This document shows positions 24,623 through 33,214 of a stretch of DNA of 51,610 bases, piece by piece. The stretch covers positions 1 through 51,610 of the forward strand of contig CAZKOM010000006.1 in assembly GCA_964554385.1 (NCBI GenBank), in the 5' to 3' direction. A program made the translations under genes and the position numbers. The notes beneath the pieces were generated by a model. It was not told the origin of the DNA. It ran no database searches and was given only the letters and a program-made list of their open reading frames with translations. Source of the stretch: JAGKXC01 sp964554385. Its GTDB lineage: Bacteria; Bacteroidota; Bacteroidia; NS11-12g; UBA955. Each line of letters starts with the position of its first letter. Position 1 is the first letter of the stretch.

Positions 24623-26365
24623 ATGAAATTTGCTAATCACAGAATTCAATGGGTTTTAGTTTATTTCATTTCGATATTAGGCGCGTGGTTTTGTATTGAT
24701 TCCGGGCATGAGTTTGGAGATGATTTTATTTTATATATAGATCAAGCAGAGAGATTTTGGAACAATTTCGATTATCAACAGCTACAAATTGAAAATAAAT
24801 TCTGTATGCAGCATTCCGATCAACTGATTGGACCCTATTTGTATCCTCGCGGATTCCCGTTTTTTTTATCATTGTTTATAGGCTTGAAAGATCTATGGGG
24901 ATGGGAGACTATTAAATATATCAATTATTTATTTTTTCTAATTTCTTCCGTTGTATTCTTTTTCCAGATAAGAAAGAGAATTTCTATAAAGCCTCAATAC
25001 CTACTCATTATTGCTGTTACAGTTCTATGGAATCCAAAAGTTTGGGAGGCGTCGGATCGTTTGCAATCGGATTTGTTTTTTGCCTCCTTGGTTATGTTTT
25101 TTTGGAGTGTATGGTGGAATGAAGGTGGTTCTAAATGGGTGCGCTGGATATTATTGACGGTGTTAGTTTTCTGGGCAACGCTTACGAAATCCAATGGGGT
25201 GTTATTGTTATTGCCTATCGGACTGCAATTATTAGTTGCCATGACGGTTTTAATTTTTAAACCTTCAGCAAACGATCGAGGTAATTTATTGAACTATTAT
25301 AATCGATTGCATTTTGGGTCAACAGACTTGAAATCCAGAATTGGTTTCATTATAGGTTGTCTAGGGGTTGTTTTCGCTGGGCTTTTTGCTCTTTGGATGG
25401 AACGAAATACGGGAGCTAATCATTGGAAAGAACTATTTGCTGGGAATATAATGCAGACCTTGGGGTCAAATTTTATTCAATATTGGGGTATGTTGGGGGT
25501 GTTGCCGATTTGGCATGCAATCAACATTGCAAAATCAGTAGCTGTAATTATCCAGCTTCCCGATATATGGATATGGTTACCTTTCGCATTATTAACAGTG
25601 GGGGTGGGGATTGTTTTTATAAAAAAAGGTATCTCGACTGTAAGCTTAGAAATTTCTTTATATATAGTCTTCAATCTGATTTTGTTAACGATATGGCCAA
25701 GTCAACAAGGGGTGAGGATGTTATTCCCAATTTATCCCTTGTGGATTTTATTATTATTTCTTGCAGTTCAACAACTAATTAAATCTTGGAATAAACGATT
25801 TAAGGAGTTTCTGTGTTCCAAAAGGGCAATGGGAATTATCCTGTTGATTTTGTTCATTCAAGGGTCTATGACTGCTTACCACTATTTTAAATTGGATACG
25901 AATCGGGCGTTTTCAAAAGATATGGTTGAATTATCTCGATTTATTCGTGATTCAACTGAAAAGGAATCAATAATTTCATTTTTTAAACCCAGACTTCTTC
26001 GATATCAAACAGGAAGACATATAATTAGAATAGAGAATACCGTAGATTATTCCAAGGAGAAACTTGTGTTGCAGATTCCCATAAATTATACTGCTTTGAA
26101 ATTGGAAGGAGTGGATTATTACGTAGTTCCTAAAGAGTATAGAAATATAACTTCTTATAATTCAATAATTAAAAAGTTAGATTCGTCCTCTAATAACTTG
26201 ACCGGTAGCCCTGTTACAACATTAGGTAGACAATTGATGGTTAGTGACACTTCATCCTTATTTAATCCAGTTAATAAATTGGATGACAATAATCAATTTA
26301 CTAGTTATCCAGTGGTTTTTGAAAATCAACAATTTAGAGTGTTTGATCTAAGGTCTGGCCGTTAA
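24623..26365 (+). CDS. Integral membrane GT-C-type glycosyltransferase
   Basis: A 580-residue protein with about 10-11 hydrophobic helices over the first ~415 residues and a soluble C-terminal domain. The first periplasmic loop has the acidic motif of lipid-linked GT-C enzymes (HEFGDDFILYIDQAERFW; Asp33/Asp34). It lies 38 nt after a DPM1-like GT2 gene and probably uses its polyprenyl-phosphate sugar to modify a protein, glycan or lipid outside the membrane. The acceptor is unknown. The last 18 bases overlap tail-to-tail with the convergent BNR-propeller gene. Confidence 0.75.
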   Translation: MKFANHRIQWVLVYFISILGAWFCIDSGHEFGDDFILYIDQAERFWNNFDYQQLQIENKFCMQHSDQLIGPYLYPRGFPFFLSLFIGLKDLWGWETIKYINYLFFLISSVVFFFQIRKRISIKPQYLLIIAVTVLWNPKVWEASDRLQSDLFFASLVMFFWSVWWNEGGSKWVRWILLTVLVFWATLTKSNGVLLLLPIGLQLLVAMTVLIFKPSANDRGNLLNYYNRLHFGSTDLKSRIGFIIGCLGVVFAGLFALWMERNTGANHWKELFAGNIMQTLGSNFIQYWGMLGVLPIWHAINIAKSVAVIIQLPDIWIWLPFALLTVGVGIVFIKKGISTVSLEISLYIVFNLILLTIWPSQQGVRMLFPIYPLWILLLFLAVQQLIKSWNKRFKEFLCSKRAMGIILLILFIQGSMTAYHYFKLDTNRAFSKDMVELSRFIRDSTEKESIISFFKPRLLRYQTGRHIIRIENTVDYSKEKLVLQIPINYTALKLEGVDYYVVPKEYRNITSYNSIIKKLDSSSNNLTGSPVTTLGRQLMVSDTSSLFNPVNKLDDNNQFTSYPVVFENQQFRVFDLRSGR

Positions 26366-28246
26366 ATAGAATACCTGTCCCTTATTTCCTATAACGATAA
26401 TTCCCTCATTGAAACAACCTACAGCGTTTAATCCTGTGAAATTCATAGGAGGATTATTTGATTGATTATTTATGTTGCGGCTCATTGATTTGGATGGATT
26501 ATTACTATGTATTTGAGTAATGTTGGATTGATTGTTTGATGCGGAGTTTTTGATTGGTTGTAAATTGGTGGTGCTGATAGAGTCCTTCACAGGCGACCAT
26601 GTTTTACCATGATCAAATGAAATGTCTAATCCGTTGCTACCAGCCGCAAATAGGTAGTTTTTACTCAATAATGTACAGTTGCATATACCACTTTTGTACC
26701 CCGAACTAGGAGTTGTATGCGCTACAACAGAGAATTTCTTTTTTGGATTTTCTATCGATTGATTAATATCTGAAAATGGGAAGATATTAATGGTGGATTC
26801 CCCTGAGTCCGGAAATAAGTAATTCCCTCCTACCCAAAATAGTGTTTCGTTATGGTATAAGCCACCATAAGCGCCCCATCCAGCACCTCTACCCAAGGAC
26901 AGTGGGAAAGAGTGATGTGAAATAGTAAGTGGCAATGTTGAGGTTACACTGCTTAGTTTATCCCTGTTTAGCCATTGAATTTTCAAGGTGCGAAATTCCG
27001 GATTTATTCCACCACCAGCCATACCTACTAGTATGTTTAAGTGAGTTATCTTGTTGGATTTATTGCGATTAATGGAAGAATTTAAAATCTGCAATGAGCT
27101 GCCACTACCTGCAAAAAATGCGGCAATACTGTCTTGCGGTAGAATTGCATCGCAAGCAGGTACACGTTGCCACGTATTGCCAGAATCGAGGGTAAGGAGC
27201 ATTAAATAGTATTTCTTTTTGTGGGTATTAACATCGGATATAGAGGTTACATCTGGGCTAGGATTTTTGAACTTATTTTCTTGATGCTGGAATATCCAAT
27301 TAATTTGAGTTGGACTGTATAGCGGAACATTGGATTGCGTATAATAATTCTTTAAATAACGAAGATTCAACGAATCGCCTTGTTGCAATTCAAGGGGAGT
27401 TTGAGGATCGCCAATGGCGAAACCAATACCGGTTGTCCAATCCATGGCAATCGCGTCAAGGAAAACGTTCGAGCTGTAATTTTTGTAAACTACGTTCCAA
27501 GTTTTTCCGCCATCGGCTGTTTTTAATATACTACTACTATCGCCAACGCTCATGATTAAGGCCGTTTTATCGTCTAAGCTTTCGATATCTCGAAAATCAA
27601 AATTCTCATGGCCAAGCGGTGAGAGTGTATCCCATGTTGTAAATATTTGGTGAAAATTAGGCGTTAATTTGGTGTTTGAAGGCCGATGAATCGTTGATTC
27701 CTTGGCAGATTGTTTTTTAGAACCATCGGTACTGATTGTGGCTGTGGTGTTCATCGATGCAACAGCACTTGACTCATTCCCAAGTTTTTTTAATTTCAAA
27801 ACTGTTCCTTTGCTGCCCGATATCCAAATGGTTTTTGAATTGGTAGAGATTCCTCTATAGCTACTTTGTTTTTGTGGAATGGGCTGGAGTAACTTCCCCA
27901 CCTGCTCTGTGCTACTTATTCGAATGTTAGTTAGGTGAAAATAAGATGCATTAAATGATGTTGTATTGTTCAGGATTCCGCAATTTCCAGTAGAAAATAG
28001 TAGCATTGAAATCACGTAAAACGGCAACCAAACTAAGGGATTTCGAGGGGAATTATAGTTTTTATTTGAAGTAAATAGGAAGCTGCAATTTTTTAGATTG
28101 ACAAACAAAAAGCTTGAAATACCTTTCATCAAACAATATAATATTGCCTTCGAATGAAGAACTTTTAGTAGAATTATTGGCTGGTGGAAGGCCAATTTTC
28201 GGTTGGAATAAGTGTAAAATTGACGTTTTTGTGAATAAGTAAGCAC
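26348..28246 (-). CDS. Secreted BNR/Ycf48-like beta-propeller protein
   Basis: A protein of up to 632 residues. Three Asp-box motifs are visible (TADGGKTWN near 240, TLDSGNTWQR near 350, SFDHGKTWSP near 555), along with repeated ISGSKGTVLK and VGDSSSILK strands, as in Ycf48/sortilin-like propellers. A hydrophobic stretch, WLPFYVISMLLFSTGNC, at about 73-89 may be the signal or anchor, so the true start is uncertain. The ATG at 28246 and one at 28129 are both possible. A Ser/Asn/Gln-rich insertion (about 568-605) and another near 160-195 swell the fold. No T9SS sorting domain is seen. Its 3' end overlaps the convergent glycosyltransferase gene by 18 bp. Confidence 0.72.
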   Translation of the reverse strand: MLTYSQKRQFYTYSNRKLAFHQPIILLKVLHSKAILYCLMKGISSFLFVNLKNCSFLFTSNKNYNSPRNPLVWLPFYVISMLLFSTGNCGILNNTTSFNASYFHLTNIRISSTEQVGKLLQPIPQKQSSYRGISTNSKTIWISGSKGTVLKLKKLGNESSAVASMNTTATISTDGSKKQSAKESTIHRPSNTKLTPNFHQIFTTWDTLSPLGHENFDFRDIESLDDKTALIMSVGDSSSILKTADGGKTWNVVYKNYSSNVFLDAIAMDWTTGIGFAIGDPQTPLELQQGDSLNLRYLKNYYTQSNVPLYSPTQINWIFQHQENKFKNPSPDVTSISDVNTHKKKYYLMLLTLDSGNTWQRVPACDAILPQDSIAAFFAGSGSSLQILNSSINRNKSNKITHLNILVGMAGGGINPEFRTLKIQWLNRDKLSSVTSTLPLTISHHSFPLSLGRGAGWGAYGGLYHNETLFWVGGNYLFPDSGESTINIFPFSDINQSIENPKKKFSVVAHTTPSSGYKSGICNCTLLSKNYLFAAGSNGLDISFDHGKTWSPVKDSISTTNLQPIKNSASNNQSNITQIHSNNPSKSMSRNINNQSNNPPMNFTGLNAVGCFNEGIIVIGNKGQVFYLTARP

Positions 28247-28342
28247 CTTACGAAAGTAATTGATGCATTTAATATATGGTTCACAGTCATAACGTTAATA
28301 GAAAATAGATTGTTTTCTTTTGGTTAAATTATCCCCAACTGC

Positions 28343-28373
28343 TTGATATTCTAATATATATTTACCACATTTG
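28343..28373 (+). promoter_or_regulatory. Promoter of the Usp-like gene
   Basis: TTG (28343-28345), a 20-bp spacer and CACATTTG (28366-28373; one mismatch to TAnnTTTG). An in-frame TTG at 28371 lies within it, so ATG 28395 is the likely start. Confidence 0.45.
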
Positions 28374-28394
28374 TTTGTCATTAATGATTTGCCT

Positions 28395-29195
28395 ATGGAT
28401 AGAAATCCTACAAAAATTTTCTTTTCTTTCGACAAATCCGCAAATAGTTCTGTGGTTCTTGAATCGATTACCTATTTAGCGATGCGAACACGCCAAGAGT
28501 TGGTGTGGGTTCGCAGTGCTGAGACGGGTGAATTTGAGAACTTGGGGGTAGACGATGCGATTCAGCATTTTCGCATGCGCTACGGGGCCAGCCTGAGCAT
28601 TCAAGAAGTAAACAGTACCATTTGGGAGTCGATGCAAACTGCAACAAAATCTGAAGAGCCGTATTTATTGGTTATTTCATCAGCCATCGTAAAGGAAGGA
28701 TTGTTGAATGCTGGTATGCGGGGTAAGGTTACAAAACAAAAGTGTGCAGTGTTGTATTTAAATCCAGATGCTTCATGGCAACCGCCTGAACGCATTTTAT
28801 TGCCGATGGATTCAGCTTCGGAAACCCGACAAAAGTTACCCCATGTAGCGAGGATTGCTACTAGTTGCTTTAGCCAGGTTACTTATTTCGGAGTTATGAA
28901 AAAGCAATCGGAAGAAGATGCTCGAAATCTTCGTGTCTATTTGGTTCAAGCCAATAACTACATGGTAGACCGAAATCTTCGGGTGGAGGATTTAGATGTT
29001 CATGTTACTGCGGATGTTGCCTCGGAAATTGTTAATGTTTCCATGAAGTATCCCAGAAAGTGGCTGTCTATTTTAAGTAATGCAGAAGGCGGCTTGAAGA
29101 AGTCGACCTTTCAGACAGTTTGCGAAAATGCAGGTTTTCCTCTGTTACTAGTACCTCATCGTGAGATTGTGGGGACTGGGGGCTCAGGTTACTAA
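28395..29195 (+). CDS. Universal stress protein-like protein (tandem, divergent)
   Basis: A 266-residue cytosolic protein. It reads as two Usp-like halves. The first (about 5-125) opens KIFFSFDKSANSSVVLESIT, and the second (about 130-266) opens RILLPMDSASETRQKLPHVA, each giving the beta strand plus D/S and helix of the Usp fold. The ATP-binding G-2x-G-9x-G-S/T motif is not clear in either half, so nucleotide binding is doubtful. It is transcribed alone between its own promoter and terminator. The fold assignment is by eye. Confidence 0.5.
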   Translation: MDRNPTKIFFSFDKSANSSVVLESITYLAMRTRQELVWVRSAETGEFENLGVDDAIQHFRMRYGASLSIQEVNSTIWESMQTATKSEEPYLLVISSAIVKEGLLNAGMRGKVTKQKCAVLYLNPDASWQPPERILLPMDSASETRQKLPHVARIATSCFSQVTYFGVMKKQSEEDARNLRVYLVQANNYMVDRNLRVEDLDVHVTADVASEIVNVSMKYPRKWLSILSNAEGGLKKSTFQTVCENAGFPLLLVPHREIVGTGGSGY

Positions 29196-29221
29196 GTGTA
29201 ATTGAAAGAAATGAAGGAATT

Positions 29222-29254
29222 AGGGTTGTATCGGATCGATTCAACCCTTTTTTT
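29222..29254 (+). terminator. Rho-independent terminator after the Usp-like gene
   Basis: AGGGTTG (29222-29228) pairs with CAACCCT (29242-29248), with a further ATC/GAT inner stem, and is followed by a run of seven Ts (29248-29254). Confidence 0.85.
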
Positions 29255-29328
29255 ATGCCATTCTGTGGAAATAATTAATGTAAAAAATAGCGTGTTAATT
29301 ACGAAATTGCGGACAACTTATTTCCAAT

Positions 29329-30108
29329 ATGAAAATTAGAACGGTACAAGATTATATTACTGCCGGTGAGGTACCTGAGATATTGTTTTGGGTGGGATGT
29401 GCAGGAAGCTATGATGAACGTGCTCAACGCGTTAGCAAAGCTTTTGCGGATATACTTTCTAAAGCGAAGGTGAATTTTGCTATTTTAGGTATAGAAGAAG
29501 GTTGTACTGGAGATCCCGCGAAAAGAGCAGGGAATGAGTTCTTGTTTCAAATGCAAGCATTGCAAAATATTCAAATATTGAATAATTATGGAGTTAAACG
29601 AATTGTTACGGCTTGCCCACATTGTTTTAATACGTTGAAAAATGAATACCCTAATCTTGGCGGGGTATATGAGGTTGTTCACCATACTCAATTAATTAAT
29701 GAGTTGTTAGACCAAGGTCGATTAGCCATTGAAGGTGGAGCATTTAAAGGTAAAAAAATTACTTATCATGATTCTTGTTATTTAGGTAGGGCGAATGGCA
29801 TTTATGAGGCGCCAAGATTGGTGATGGAACGATTGGATGCGGAATTGGTAGAGATGAAACGGTGTAAAACCAATGGATTATGCTGTGGTGCTGGCGGAGC
29901 TCAGATGTTTAAAGAGGCTGAACATGGAAATAAGGAAGTGAATGTAGAGCGAACGGAAGATGTTTTGGAAACAGGCGCTGAAATTGTTGCTGTCAATTGC
30001 CCTTTCTGCAGTACCATGTTAAAAGATGGCACCAAACATTTTAATAAAGAAGATCAAATTGAGGTGCTGGATATAGCGGAAATGGTACAACAATCCTTAG
30101 TAAAATGA
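29329..30108 (+). CDS. CCG-domain (Fe-S)-binding protein, HdrB/LldE/GlpC-like
   Basis: A 259-residue protein with two cysteine-rich CCG domains. The first has Cys24, Cys59, Cys96 and Cys99 (WVGCAGSYDE, TACPHCF). The second has Cys150, Cys185/186, Cys224 and Cys227 (YHDSCYLGR, LCCGAGGAQMF, NCPFCSTML). Such subunits carry a non-cubane or cubane Fe-S centre and pass electrons in heterodisulfide reductase, glycolate, lactate or glycerol-3-phosphate oxidation complexes. In Bacteroidota they commonly pair with a membrane-bound ferredoxin-like partner, which is not in this window. The last 4 bases overlap the next gene (ATGA), so translation is probably coupled. Confidence 0.9.
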   Translation: MKIRTVQDYITAGEVPEILFWVGCAGSYDERAQRVSKAFADILSKAKVNFAILGIEEGCTGDPAKRAGNEFLFQMQALQNIQILNNYGVKRIVTACPHCFNTLKNEYPNLGGVYEVVHHTQLINELLDQGRLAIEGGAFKGKKITYHDSCYLGRANGIYEAPRLVMERLDAELVEMKRCKTNGLCCGAGGAQMFKEAEHGNKEVNVERTEDVLETGAEIVAVNCPFCSTMLKDGTKHFNKEDQIEVLDIAEMVQQSLVK

Positions 30109-30590
30109 TACTAGCTGCATTACCGTCCACTGCTAGAATTTGGGTGTTTCAGTCGAATCGACTTCTTGCCGAAACGGAAGAATTGGATTTATTACAACAA
30201 TTAAAAACATTTGTATCTGGTTGGCAAGCGCATGGTGTAGATTTGGTTGCTGACGCTGAAATATTGCACAGTAGTATTGTAGTTATAGGAGTTGACGAGT
30301 CTAAAGAGCCGCCGTCGGGTTGTAGTATCGATAAAGCTTTTGGATTATTAAAGGCCTTTGCCGAGACCTCAGGAATAGATTTTTTCAATCGACTATTATT
30401 AAATATATCGTATTGTAATTCGGCAAAAATTCTAAGTCAGGGTGAAATACAATCCTTATTAAATCAGGGGGAGTTGTCTCCAAAGGCATTAGTATTTAAT
30501 GCGTTAGCAAGTACTTTGAAAGAGTTACAGGAAGTTACCTATTTATCGTTGGAGGATACATGGATGGCTTCGAAATTGCAATTTAAATGA
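30105..30590 (+). CDS. Conserved Bacteroidota protein, often misnamed 'ABC transporter ATPase'
   Basis: A 161-residue soluble protein. It has the conserved block RIWVFQSNRLLAETEELDLL, then GWQAHGVDLVADAEI, then VDESKEPPSGCSIDKAFGLL and FFNRLL. No Walker A or B motif is present, so the ABC name sometimes given to the family has no support here. Its start overlaps the Fe-S gene by 4 nt and its stop overlaps the MFS gene by 4 nt. Its function is unknown. The invariant SGCSID suggests a catalytic or metal-binding Cys. Confidence 0.8.
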   Translation: MILAALPSTARIWVFQSNRLLAETEELDLLQQLKTFVSGWQAHGVDLVADAEILHSSIVVIGVDESKEPPSGCSIDKAFGLLKAFAETSGIDFFNRLLLNISYCNSAKILSQGEIQSLLNQGELSPKALVFNALASTLKELQEVTYLSLEDTWMASKLQFK

Positions 30591-31813
30591 AAGATAAACG
30601 AATAGGGATTTTGTTCCTCACCATTTTTATTGATTTATTGGGCTTTGGTATTGTAATACCCAATCTTTCGCCTATTACTAAATCTTTCGCCGAATTAAGT
30701 CATGTTGGCTTTTCTCCCAATGTAGCTGTAGGTTTAGCTGCCGGCGTGTTTTCAATCATTCAGTTCATTTTTGCGCCGATTTTTGGAAGTCTTAGTGATA
30801 GAATTGGTAGGAGACCCATTATCTTGGGGAGTATCATTGCCAATATTATTGGATATTATTTATTGGGTATCGCAGGTAGTTTTTGGATGTTGATGGTGGC
30901 CAGAATTGTTTCTGGATTTGGTAGTGCAAACATTGCCGCTGCGCAAGCATACATTGCCGACATTACGCCTCCGCAAGAACGAGCAAAACGAATGGGAATC
31001 ATTGGTGCTGCATTTGGATTGGGATTTGTTTTTGGGCCATTTATCGGAGGAGAATTATATGCTATGGGCGAATTAGCCGGTGGTAAAGGACTCTATTTTA
31101 TTGGTGTTTTTACAGCGGTTTTATGTGCCCTAAATTTTATTTTAGCCTGGATATTATTACCTGAGAGTTTAGTGGATAAAGTAAGTGAATACCGCAAGGT
31201 ATCTGAGACCTTTAAAGGAATGGTAACTGTATGGCGCATTGATGTGATAGGGGAGTTGTTTCTGGTGAGTTTTATTTATACGGCTGCTTTTAGTATGATG
31301 CAAACCAATGCTAGTGTTTTATGGGACGAGAAATACCATCTCAAGCCCAATGAAATTGGGTATGTTTTTGCCATGATTGGCGTATTCAGCGCAGTGGTTC
31401 AAGGAGGTTTAATTGGAGTATTTCAGAAGAAATTAGGAATTAAAAAGATGCTAATTTGGGGCTGCCCGATGGCTGCAATCGGCTTAACCCTTATACCGTT
31501 ACCTCCCGATGCAACTTGGTTTTATCCTGTGCAAGTGATAGCGGTAATGTTTCTTGCTTTCGCTAATGGGTTGTTAATGCCCTCGATTAATTCATTGGTT
31601 TCATTAAATGCTCCGCCGGATGCTCAAGGGAAAATACTAGGATTATTGCAAAGTATGGGATCCTTGGCTCGCGCGATTGGTCCGCTGATTTCAGGATTTT
31701 TATACGATTACTATTCGTCGTTGCCGTACTTTGGTGGTGGAGTTTTAATGATGATTGCCTTTGTTTTAGCTCTTGCTTTGTCGAAAAGTATTAAATTCGA
31801 CATTCGCAATTGA
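30587..31813 (+). CDS. MFS exporter, TCR/Tet-like
   Basis: A 408-residue major facilitator with 12 predicted helices. Helix 1 reads FLTIFIDLLGFGIVIPNLSP. The loop 2-3 motif A is GSLSDRIGRRPIIL, and the motif-C-like GAAFGLGFVFGPFIGGEL in helix 5 marks the drug/H+ antiporters. This subgroup is often labelled tetracycline-efflux-like, but many chromosomal members export unknown metabolites, and substrate cannot be read from sequence. It overlaps the gene before by 4 nt and shares one base with the gene after (TGATG). Confidence 0.86.
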   Translation: MKDKRIGILFLTIFIDLLGFGIVIPNLSPITKSFAELSHVGFSPNVAVGLAAGVFSIIQFIFAPIFGSLSDRIGRRPIILGSIIANIIGYYLLGIAGSFWMLMVARIVSGFGSANIAAAQAYIADITPPQERAKRMGIIGAAFGLGFVFGPFIGGELYAMGELAGGKGLYFIGVFTAVLCALNFILAWILLPESLVDKVSEYRKVSETFKGMVTVWRIDVIGELFLVSFIYTAAFSMMQTNASVLWDEKYHLKPNEIGYVFAMIGVFSAVVQGGLIGVFQKKLGIKKMLIWGCPMAAIGLTLIPLPPDATWFYPVQVIAVMFLAFANGLLMPSINSLVSLNAPPDAQGKILGLLQSMGSLARAIGPLISGFLYDYYSSLPYFGGGVLMMIAFVLALALSKSIKFDIRN

Positions 31814-33084
31814 TGAAATCTATTTCGGTTGTACATATTAACGCTGCAGGTTCTGGGGGTGCTTTTGTTGCCGGTAATCGCTTATCAGATGCAGTAAATC
31901 AAATAGAGGACTTTAAATCAGAGCATTGGATTTTTGAATATAATTCTGATTATTCGAATCGTTGGGCGAATACATCCATAAAAAAATGGTATGCCATCTT
32001 TTTGCACGCATTGGAGAAATTGGATTTTTTACGATTTGAAAAATCTAAAAGTCTAAGATTTGCGTTTAGTCATGGTAGAACTGGGATTTCTATTAAAAAT
32101 TGGAAGGTGATTCGGGATGCGGATATAATACATTTGCATTGGGTTAATAAGGGATTTTTATCTTTAAGTGCCATAACCGAATTATTGGAAATCGGGAAGC
32201 CGGTATTTTGGACGTGTCATGATATGTGGCCGTTTACAGGAGGGTGTTATCATCCCCGTGGCTGTACTAATTTTACCCAAGGATGTGGTAATTGTCAATA
32301 CTTAATTAATCCTGGACCTCAGGATTTATCAGTTAGAGTTTTTAACCACAAGTCATCGCTTTTATCCTCTAAAAACTTGCATTTGGTTACACCCTCAACG
32401 TGGTTGAGGAATCAGGCAATTCAACGGTCCGATTTTGCTGAATCAGGAAGGATTTCGGTAATTTCTAATCCATTGGATGCCGAGTTTTTTACTAAGGAGA
32501 TGGCAGGTACTTTAGAGAGTGTTAAACAGGGTTGGGGTATTCCAGAATCGAAACGGGTTTTATTGTTTATTTCAGCGAATTTATCAAATCAAAAAAAGGG
32601 ATTTGCAGAATTTGCAATATTGGCAAATACAATAGAACAGCAGGCACCAGGGAATTGGTGCGCGGTGATTGTAGGAGACCGATGGCCGGAAAATGTGAAC
32701 CTAGAGATGCCTTTTTTCTCTTTGGGGTTATTGAAATCGCCCGAAGAGATTAGAAGAGTTTATTTGATTGCCGATTTATATATAACTACATCGCACGAAG
32801 AGAATCTGCCAACTACCATCATGGAGGCCCAATGCATGGGGGTGCCTGTTGTGGCGTTTAATGTGGGCGGAATTCCAGAGATGGTAAACAGTGATTTAGG
32901 TTATTGCGGTGAGTTTATGGATCTAGATGGAATGTCTAAATGGATAATGAATTGGGGGGGATTAGGGGATAAGGACAGGGCTGACTTATCTTTACGTAAC
33001 CGCAAATATGCGGTGGATAAATATGGCGCATTGGGTGTTGCAAACCGCTACTGTGAACTGTATCGTAAATCCTTGAATCTTTAA
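31813..33084 (+). CDS. GT4-family glycosyltransferase
   Basis: A 423-residue GT-B enzyme. The start is ATG 31813, within the stop of the MFS gene (TGATG). The N-terminal domain has HINAAGSGGAFVAGNRLSDA, IHLHWVNKGFLS and the Cys-rich acceptor loop FWTCHDMWPFTGGCYHPRGC, typical of WcaC-like enzymes. The donor domain carries the E-x7-E-type motif (SHEENLPTTIMEAQCMGVPV, then FNVGGIPEMV). It probably adds a sugar during exopolysaccharide or glycan synthesis from an NDP-sugar. There is no signal peptide or membrane helix, and it is the last gene of the four-gene operon. Confidence 0.87.
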   Translation: MKSISVVHINAAGSGGAFVAGNRLSDAVNQIEDFKSEHWIFEYNSDYSNRWANTSIKKWYAIFLHALEKLDFLRFEKSKSLRFAFSHGRTGISIKNWKVIRDADIIHLHWVNKGFLSLSAITELLEIGKPVFWTCHDMWPFTGGCYHPRGCTNFTQGCGNCQYLINPGPQDLSVRVFNHKSSLLSSKNLHLVTPSTWLRNQAIQRSDFAESGRISVISNPLDAEFFTKEMAGTLESVKQGWGIPESKRVLLFISANLSNQKKGFAEFAILANTIEQQAPGNWCAVIVGDRWPENVNLEMPFFSLGLLKSPEEIRRVYLIADLYITTSHEENLPTTIMEAQCMGVPVVAFNVGGIPEMVNSDLGYCGEFMDLDGMSKWIMNWGGLGDKDRADLSLRNRKYAVDKYGALGVANRYCELYRKSLNL

Positions 33085-33158
33085 AGCGCAGATAATTTGT
33101 ATTCAAGTTGAAAAACCTGAAAAGAGGTTAGACAAATCAGTTTTTTCATTTGAAGGAT

Positions 33159-33190
33159 AAAAAGAAAGGCCGCCCGTGGGGAGCGACCTT
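33159..33190 (-). terminator. Terminator of the dcw operon
   Basis: Read on the minus strand, AAGGTCGC pairs with GCGGCCTT (one G-U) around a 9-nt loop, followed by TCTTTTT. It lies 24 nt after the ftsZ stop. Confidence 0.75.
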
Positions 33191-33214
33191 CTTCGATTGG
33201 GGATTAATTGGCTA

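Noticed and set aside
28371..28394. In-frame TTG extension of the Usp-like gene
   Set aside because: It overlaps the -7 element. ATG 28395 is a better start directly before the conserved strand.
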